A stretch of DNA of 64,000 nucleotides from Ascaris suum (Eukaryota; Nematoda; Chromadorea; Rhabditida; Ascarididae): assembly GCA_013433145.1 (NCBI GenBank), contig CM024179.1, positions 8,529,300 to 8,593,299 of the forward strand, given 5' to 3'. Within the stretch, counting starts at the first letter, position 1. Every line of letters begins with the position of its first letter. Below the pieces are notes generated by a model. It did no database searches. It was not told the DNA's origin and saw only the letters and a program-made list of their open reading frames with translations. Positions 27,634 to 64,000 of the stretch are shown in pieces. Both the position numbers and the translations under genes were made by a program.

Positions 27634-29348
27634 AAATCGGCTTCGCAAACGTACATTTTAACGCTTGTGTACTACTTGCCTTCTCGTTTAGCAGCTTTAT
27701 TTCTACGAGGGTTCAAATTGTGGCTGCGAAGTTTGTTCAATCGTAATCAATATAATCAATAGCAGCCCACTCTACCATATTCCATACTGATCTAATAACT
27801 TCGAAATGAGCTAGAGATATTTAGAAGTACCAAAAAAAAAACTTGTGTTAATTTATCGATCGGTTTTTTGTTACAGATTAGCTCGTTTAAAAGAAAAAAG
27901 AAACCAACAAATTTTTTGTAGAATCATTGATAACTGGACTATGCAAATTTGAAAAAGTTCTATTGCATATTTTATTCATTCTTAGTAACTAAATAGCCAA
28001 ATTAATATAATCTAACTTCGTAAAAATATACCATGTCTCTACTATATCTTTTTTTCTTGCTATTTTTAGTTATTTATTCTGAGAGTATATGCAAATTTCA
28101 ATCATTCTACTTCTCGTACTATGCGTTGTTGGAAATTTTAACCGTTATTGGCAATGCTATTCGTTATATTTATATTTATCTATGCGTTCGAGATTTTCAT
28201 CATACGAATCAATGAAATCATGACTGAAAGTTTCGATGAGGTTGATAATCTAAAATTTATGTTGATCGACTATTCCCAAATTTATTCGAATTGATTGATC
28301 ATCTTCATTAGTAATTATTCACACACATTATGCGGTCGTTAAAATTTTTGCAAACCAATTTTTGGTAGCAATGCCATACAGATACGATATAAAAAAATTA
28401 ACTTTTCAACTACGGTTTTGGCTCACTGATTGGTAGGTACAGGAATTGAGTTGAAAATTGAATTAATTTGATTTATTATAGCAATAATCGGATTAACTTT
28501 ATATTTTTAGGATAGATCCGAATAAATACCGATGATATACCTATATCTTTTAGTAGTTAGCAAAAGATAAACTTCTTTCATATGATGGAGAAAGAAAAAC
28601 TGATATACACTTTTGTAGTAATAGTAACTATATCATTAATTGTTGGCCGATAAAGTTTAGATAATATTCCATTAAATCATTGCTATTAATATATGGAAAA
28701 GCCCTTCATGAGTACATCATATTCAAATGTAAAAAAAAAACGCATATTTTATTAATTTGCGTTAACGAATATTTTTCATTCTTCGGATGTTTTTTTTCTT
28801 TATTTATTTATTTTTTTGCCTCAATATTTTTTATTTTATATCATTATTACTCATTGAAATTGCGCAATGCAATAATTTTTTCTTTGTTGTATTTAGTAGT
28901 TCTATTTTGATAGTGTTGTCGGATATGAATTTTTTAAAATGTTTTCATAGTTTTCTTTAGCGTTTTTTTTAAACGATAGTTTGACGCATAGAAAAACTTT
29001 CTCTAGGCAACTCTAGGCAATAATATTTTGTTTTCGGTTTTTTTTTGACTGCCAATAAACGAAGTGACAGTTTGAAAATACATATTCCACATCAATTATC
29101 TTATTAGCCTCATTTTCAAAGATGTATTCATCAATGCGTTTTTTTTTGTTGTTTATGAAAGGCAATAAAAGTTTTAAAACCGATCGTACTCTATATAGTA
29201 TAGCAAAGAAGTGCAAAAATGCACGATATATATTCTCTCATTTTGCAATTCGATTGTTGGAAGAGCAAAAACGAATGATAAAATTTGTGCGAACGCGTTT
29301 TCCTATAGAATTGCTCAATTGTGCTAATTTGCAGTGAACGAGTTCATC

Positions 29349-29375
29349 TTTTTTTTTTTTTTTTTTTTTTTTTTT
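29349..29375. repeat. poly-T tract of 27 bases
   Basis: Uninterrupted T run, the longest homopolymer I see in the window. It ends in AGCTG, so an acceptor-like site is created by chance. Confidence 0.95.
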
Positions 29376-30252
29376 AGCTGAATTTGATCACTTGTAAAGC
29401 AAAACTCATTTGGAAATTTTATGGTCTACTCCAGCAAGAGGAACTTTCAAAGAAAATGATTGAATATTGATGAGTTCGGGAAATGACATCATCCCAATGG
29501 CTTAAATCGTACTCATTGAAATTGTTGCAACAAAATTTTTATGGTTTGCAAATTGAACGTACTGTTTGAAAAGTTAATACCCATTTAGGTACGCATATAT
29601 GAGACGCTAATTGCAATACATATTAATTACATGTGCAAAAATTTTTGAAAAATCATAACATGATGTAGATGAAGCAAAATTTTTCATTCGCATGCGATTT
29701 TTGTATTCGCTATAACAGTTTAAACTATTGAATTGACAGTGCTAGAGCAATGAATTTTTATACGTATAGTCTGCACTTACGTCTTATAAGATTTCTTTTC
29801 CATTCATTTCTTCCAACAAGAGTTATGGATATATCGATGTGTTGTTAATATGACTATAGAACAAAATTTCAAGAAAACCTATTGAACGGCAGCCAAAATT
29901 GTAAATTCATATGATAGCCGCTAATTTGGTGAAACGCAATTAAGCTAAAAATGCAAAAAAAAAGTGCAATTCATTGTCTGCAATCCACTTTTGCAAAATT
30001 TTTTATACTGGAGAATTGTACTATTACAATGCTATATCAGTGTGTTTATGGGTATACTTATGTGTTTTCACTGTTTTTCGTTGATCCAACTTTGCAACGA
30101 CTAAAATCACAATCACCAACTTCTAGCGACTATAATCTATACCATATGATGGCTCTCATATCAACTTTCATATGAGTCTATCAAATTCGGAAAAGATAGT
30201 TTGCAATTTATTTGCGCCAAAAATTTGCATATATTTTATATCAGTCAATTTT

Positions 30253-30274
30253 TCATTTCACAGCTGTGAAATGA
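30253..30274. repeat. 22 bp perfect palindrome centred on CAGCTG
   Basis: The 20-base core CATTTCACAGCTGTGAAATG (30254-30273) is perfectly self-complementary, and one more base pairs on each side. Its centre is the E-box CAGCTG. It lies about 1.2 kb upstream of the first smoothelin-like exon, so it could be a dimeric transcription-factor site. That role is inference. Confidence 0.6.
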
Positions 30275-30596
30275 GAAGGAAAACAAGTAGAGAAACTCCA
30301 AGAATAAAAAAACAGCTAGGAGATTCACCACATTAAATAGTTTTTAAAAATAAGCAATAATAATCAATAATGCTTATTTTTTTTAAAACACCATCAAAAC
30401 TTTCATATGAAATCCACCAATCATGATCTATATTTCGTTTCGAGCTTTCGAGATCGACTTCGATGATTACATATCGGATCATCCTGTTCTTTAAGGATCA
30501 GCTTGAAGGATCATTGCACATCGATCTACATTGTTTTTTCGTAACTCTGATTTCAATGCGTCTCGAATTACAACTCCGACACAGAGAGGTAGGCAA

Positions 30597-30615
30597 ACAG
30601 ACAGACAGACAGACA
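30597..30615. repeat. (ACAG)n microsatellite
   Basis: Four to five ACAG units in non-coding DNA upstream of the smoothelin-like gene. Confidence 0.85.
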
Positions 30616-31498
30616 CATTATATGAATATGCGCGAAGGCATGACTCCGTCATGATGCGTTGCACGAAAGCATATTTGCAAAATTCCATCAAATAAGATCT
30701 TTTATCGAACAGTTGTGCAAAAAAAAAAACCTTCATCAACTAAATTAAGAACACATTAATTTGCATATTTATTAAATTATTCTTTGTTATTCAATGAGGC
30801 TATTTATTCAAATTAGCAGAATGGAAAAACACAAATTGTACAAATTTCGTTGTTTTTCTAATTTCTATATCTTCCGTAATTTATTCTCTAATATTATTGT
30901 TGCATTTTTATCACTAATTATGTGATATCTCTTTATCATTATTATTATCTATACTAATCATTAAAGCTCTCATATAAATAATGACGAATTTCAAGCGTTA
31001 TAGTCACGTGCTGAATTTAAAAATAGAAAGTCGTCACCATTGTAAATCCGCCTCTAAAATGTGCGCATTTCTTAGCTAAATGGGCGTTCTTTCGTCTTCT
31101 TTTTCTATTCGCTTGTAATGAAATTTTTTTTTTCGTTGCATCGATGCAGACAATGCATGCGCATGCAAACGAAAAACTCATTTTCGCTATTTCAATTCTT
31201 TCGACGAAACGTCTAACGAAACGTCGATCTTCTATTTTATGTTATTCTTGATCCGACAATTGATACTGCATATATCAATATCTTCAAAAATTAGCGATTC
31301 TGCATGTTGATGCTAATATTTTAGCAAAACTGAGTTAACTTATCCTAACATTCAGGAAATTTATTTCCTGTCAATTTCTAAAGGGAATTGCGATTGACGT
31401 TCAATTCTCTTGGAGTGGATTACTTCATTGCCACGATTGCTGCATATTTATTTGTGCATTCTGGGTGGTCATCGATTTTCTGAAGCTGCAATATAAGT

Positions 31499-62609
<31,111 letters not shown>

Positions 62610-63440
62610 TATTTGGTATAGGTATAACGTTCTGTGCAGAATATATCCTCCCCATTTTTCGTATATATGCATACTTTTCTCTTTAGAATTTGGAGTTTAG
62701 TGTAGCGATGAGTTGTTAAGCTTTTCGAATTGCCAGTAGAATGCTTTATCGAAACATCTCTTTGCTGAATATTTGTAGATTTTCGATTATAGCACTGCTA
62801 CAAGCTACTCGTATTATTCACGCTATTTAATTTAAAGGCTTTATGGGAATAGGTTACCTGGTGCTTACCTGATAGTACTGTTTACTTTAATCGTTTATCT
62901 TTATCAGTGTAATCACTAATCTAACGTATCAGCTACTTCAAGAGTTTTTTTTTAAATATACATTCAGGATCTTTGCGTTTTCTGTCAATCGAGAGGAAAG
63001 CTGCTTCCGTTGGTTATTCCTCTGAAAACCTCGCATAATGATGAATTCTCATAATTTTTCAATTTTTCTATAATCATAAATCGAAGGAAAATTTACCTGG
63101 AAATTCACCTGTAATTAATTTCTTCATATCTTTCAAGCTTGAAGCAGTGCAATATATTGCGATCATATTATTCGTAAATAATTTACAAAGTTCTGTGAAC
63201 TTTCATCTTCAATAATTTCGCATTATTTTACTTAGTAAATTGATGCTTTAATTTTTTTTTTTTTATTGCGTCCATTTGAATAATATTCAAAAGTTGTGCA
63301 TAGATCGCCTTCTTTGAATGAAAAGAAAAAGAAAATAAACTTATTCAGGTTGAATTTCCTAGTGGACATTTTTAGTTGAACGTTTATTTCCCATAAATGA
63401 GGGGAAAAATATTTCTGTAAATAAAGCGAAGAAAATTTAA
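62610..63440 (+). other. probable 3' UTR of the smoothelin-like gene
   Basis: Sequence after the TAA stop with no further exon in frame. Canonical AATAAA hexamers occur at 63334-63339 and 63420-63425, and variants such as AATATA lie nearer the stop (about 62640). Which one is used cannot be decided from the sequence, so the length is uncertain. Confidence 0.35.
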
Positions 63441-63729
63441 GGGGATTCATTTTTATATATACATTTACATATATGATATCATAAAATTGTTGGATAGCAG
63501 TGATAGCATTTTTAAGAATATTCTCATTGATTGATGAAAATTTTCCAATATTCAAAGGAAAGAAATTCAAAGAAAGAAAAAAAAAAGAAAAACACACTGA
63601 CCGTTTCTGCGAAAAAATTTGCATATTTAGTCTAGATTTTAAAGGTGCATTTTGCAATTCTATTTTTGAATAAGGAATATGGACTTCAAAAATCTTAACT
63701 ATCATCAAAGAGAATATACGAAAATGCAA
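63232..63729 (-). CDS. 165-codon open frame antisense to the 3' region, unrecognised
   Basis: The longest ATG-to-stop frame in the window, on the minus strand and convergent with the smoothelin-like gene. It is rich in F, K, I, N and S. It contains parts that look plausible (SINENILKNAITAIQQFYD) and others that are homopolymer (FFFFF, KKKKK). No domain, signal peptide or splice structure is recognisable. In DNA this AT-rich, a frame of this length is unusual but possible by chance. I do not assign a function. Confidence 0.2.
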   Translation of the reverse strand: MHFRIFSLMIVKIFEVHIPYSKIELQNAPLKSRLNMQIFSQKRSVCFSFFFLSLNFFPLNIGKFSSINENILKNAITAIQQFYDIIYVNVYIKMNPLKFSSLYLQKYFSPHLWEINVQLKMSTRKFNLNKFIFFFFSFKEGDLCTTFEYYSNGRNKKKKIKASIY

Positions 63730-63822
63730 TAGTAGCCGATTATCATGTTGGAACGTTGATCAATGTTTTTTTTTTTTGTTGAAAAAGTTGATGAAAGTTT
63801 TATAATTTTTTTTTTTTTAAAG

Positions 63823-63886
63823 ACAATTGCAAGATATAATCCTACAAGAAGGTGATAAACATCAACAACAAATCAACGCTTCTTAA
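63823..63886 (+). CDS. possible alternative or downstream terminal exon
   Basis: After a poly-T tract and acceptor TTTTAAAG (ending 63822) the frame reads QLQDIILQEGDKHQQQINAS and then TAA (63884-63886). Entry would be in phase 2. Exon 12 of the smoothelin-like gene leaves in phase 2, so an isoform skipping exon 13 would stay in frame but lose the last CH helices. It could equally be the last exon of an unseen gene or chance. The Gln-rich hydrophilic composition differs from the surrounding noise. Confidence 0.25.
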
Positions 63887-64000
63887 TTAATATCGAAAAT
63901 GGGTATTCTTTAAATTCCTATAACGTTCCCATTTGTTTCTTATGTTTTTTCGCCTTTGATAATATGATCGATTGATTGTTTTGCCTCAATTTATTGACAA

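Larger units (their letters stand above)
17710..31498. other. long mostly non-coding stretch upstream of the smoothelin-like gene
   Basis: About 13.8 kb of AT-rich DNA. It holds hairpins, homopolymers, a G-rich tract at 25.7 kb and two weak coding-like segments at 27.1 and 27.5 kb, all listed separately. It is the only place in the window where the promoter or additional 5' exons of the smoothelin-like gene could lie. I could not identify a core promoter or a trans-splice acceptor with confidence. Confidence 0.6.

Overview
This window is AT-rich animal DNA. It is eukaryotic, dominated by non-coding sequence, and carries long (TA)n arrays, homopolymer tracts and large introns. The compact splice acceptors (TTTCAG, TTTATAG, TTCTAG, no long pyrimidine tract) and the smoothelin-type calponin-homology (CH) protein suggest a nematode. 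The species cannot be fixed from the sequence alone. There are no bacterial-style operons, CRISPR arrays or convincing functional tRNA or rRNA genes.

One gene can be reconstructed with confidence. It is a plus-strand smoothelin-like gene of 13 coding exons, from 31499 to 62609, predicted to make 515 residues. Every exon junction agrees in phase. The first ten exons encode a Ser/Thr/Pro- and charge-rich, probably disordered region. The last three (60159-62609) encode a single C-terminal CH domain of the smoothelin family, an actin-cytoskeleton module. A 13.9 kb intron (44795-58668) ends one short exon (58669-58729) before the three CH exons.

Layout: 1-117 is a small coding-like island cut by the left edge. 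118-16821 is non-coding, with microsatellites, an octamer cluster and inverted repeats. 16822-17510 is one reading frame broken by two TAA codons, either a decayed gene or a terminal exon, followed by a (TTTA)n array. 17710-31498 is mostly non-coding, with hairpins, a G-rich tract and two weak coding-like segments near 27.1-27.6 kb. 31499-62609 is the smoothelin-like gene, whose introns hold seven of the nine long (TA)n arrays, a 38 bp perfect palindrome, a 25 bp tandem repeat, several G/C-quadruplex-type tracts and a possible tRNA-derived SINE. 62610-64000 is 3' UTR plus two unexplained open frames, one on each strand.

I found no clear new multi-gene system. The items most worth checking are the SINE-like element beside a (TA)n array, the palindrome at 50.1 kb, the excess of the octamer ATTTGCAT/ATGCAAAT, the stop-interrupted frame at 16.8-17.5 kb, and a possible alternative 3' exon at 63.8 kb.
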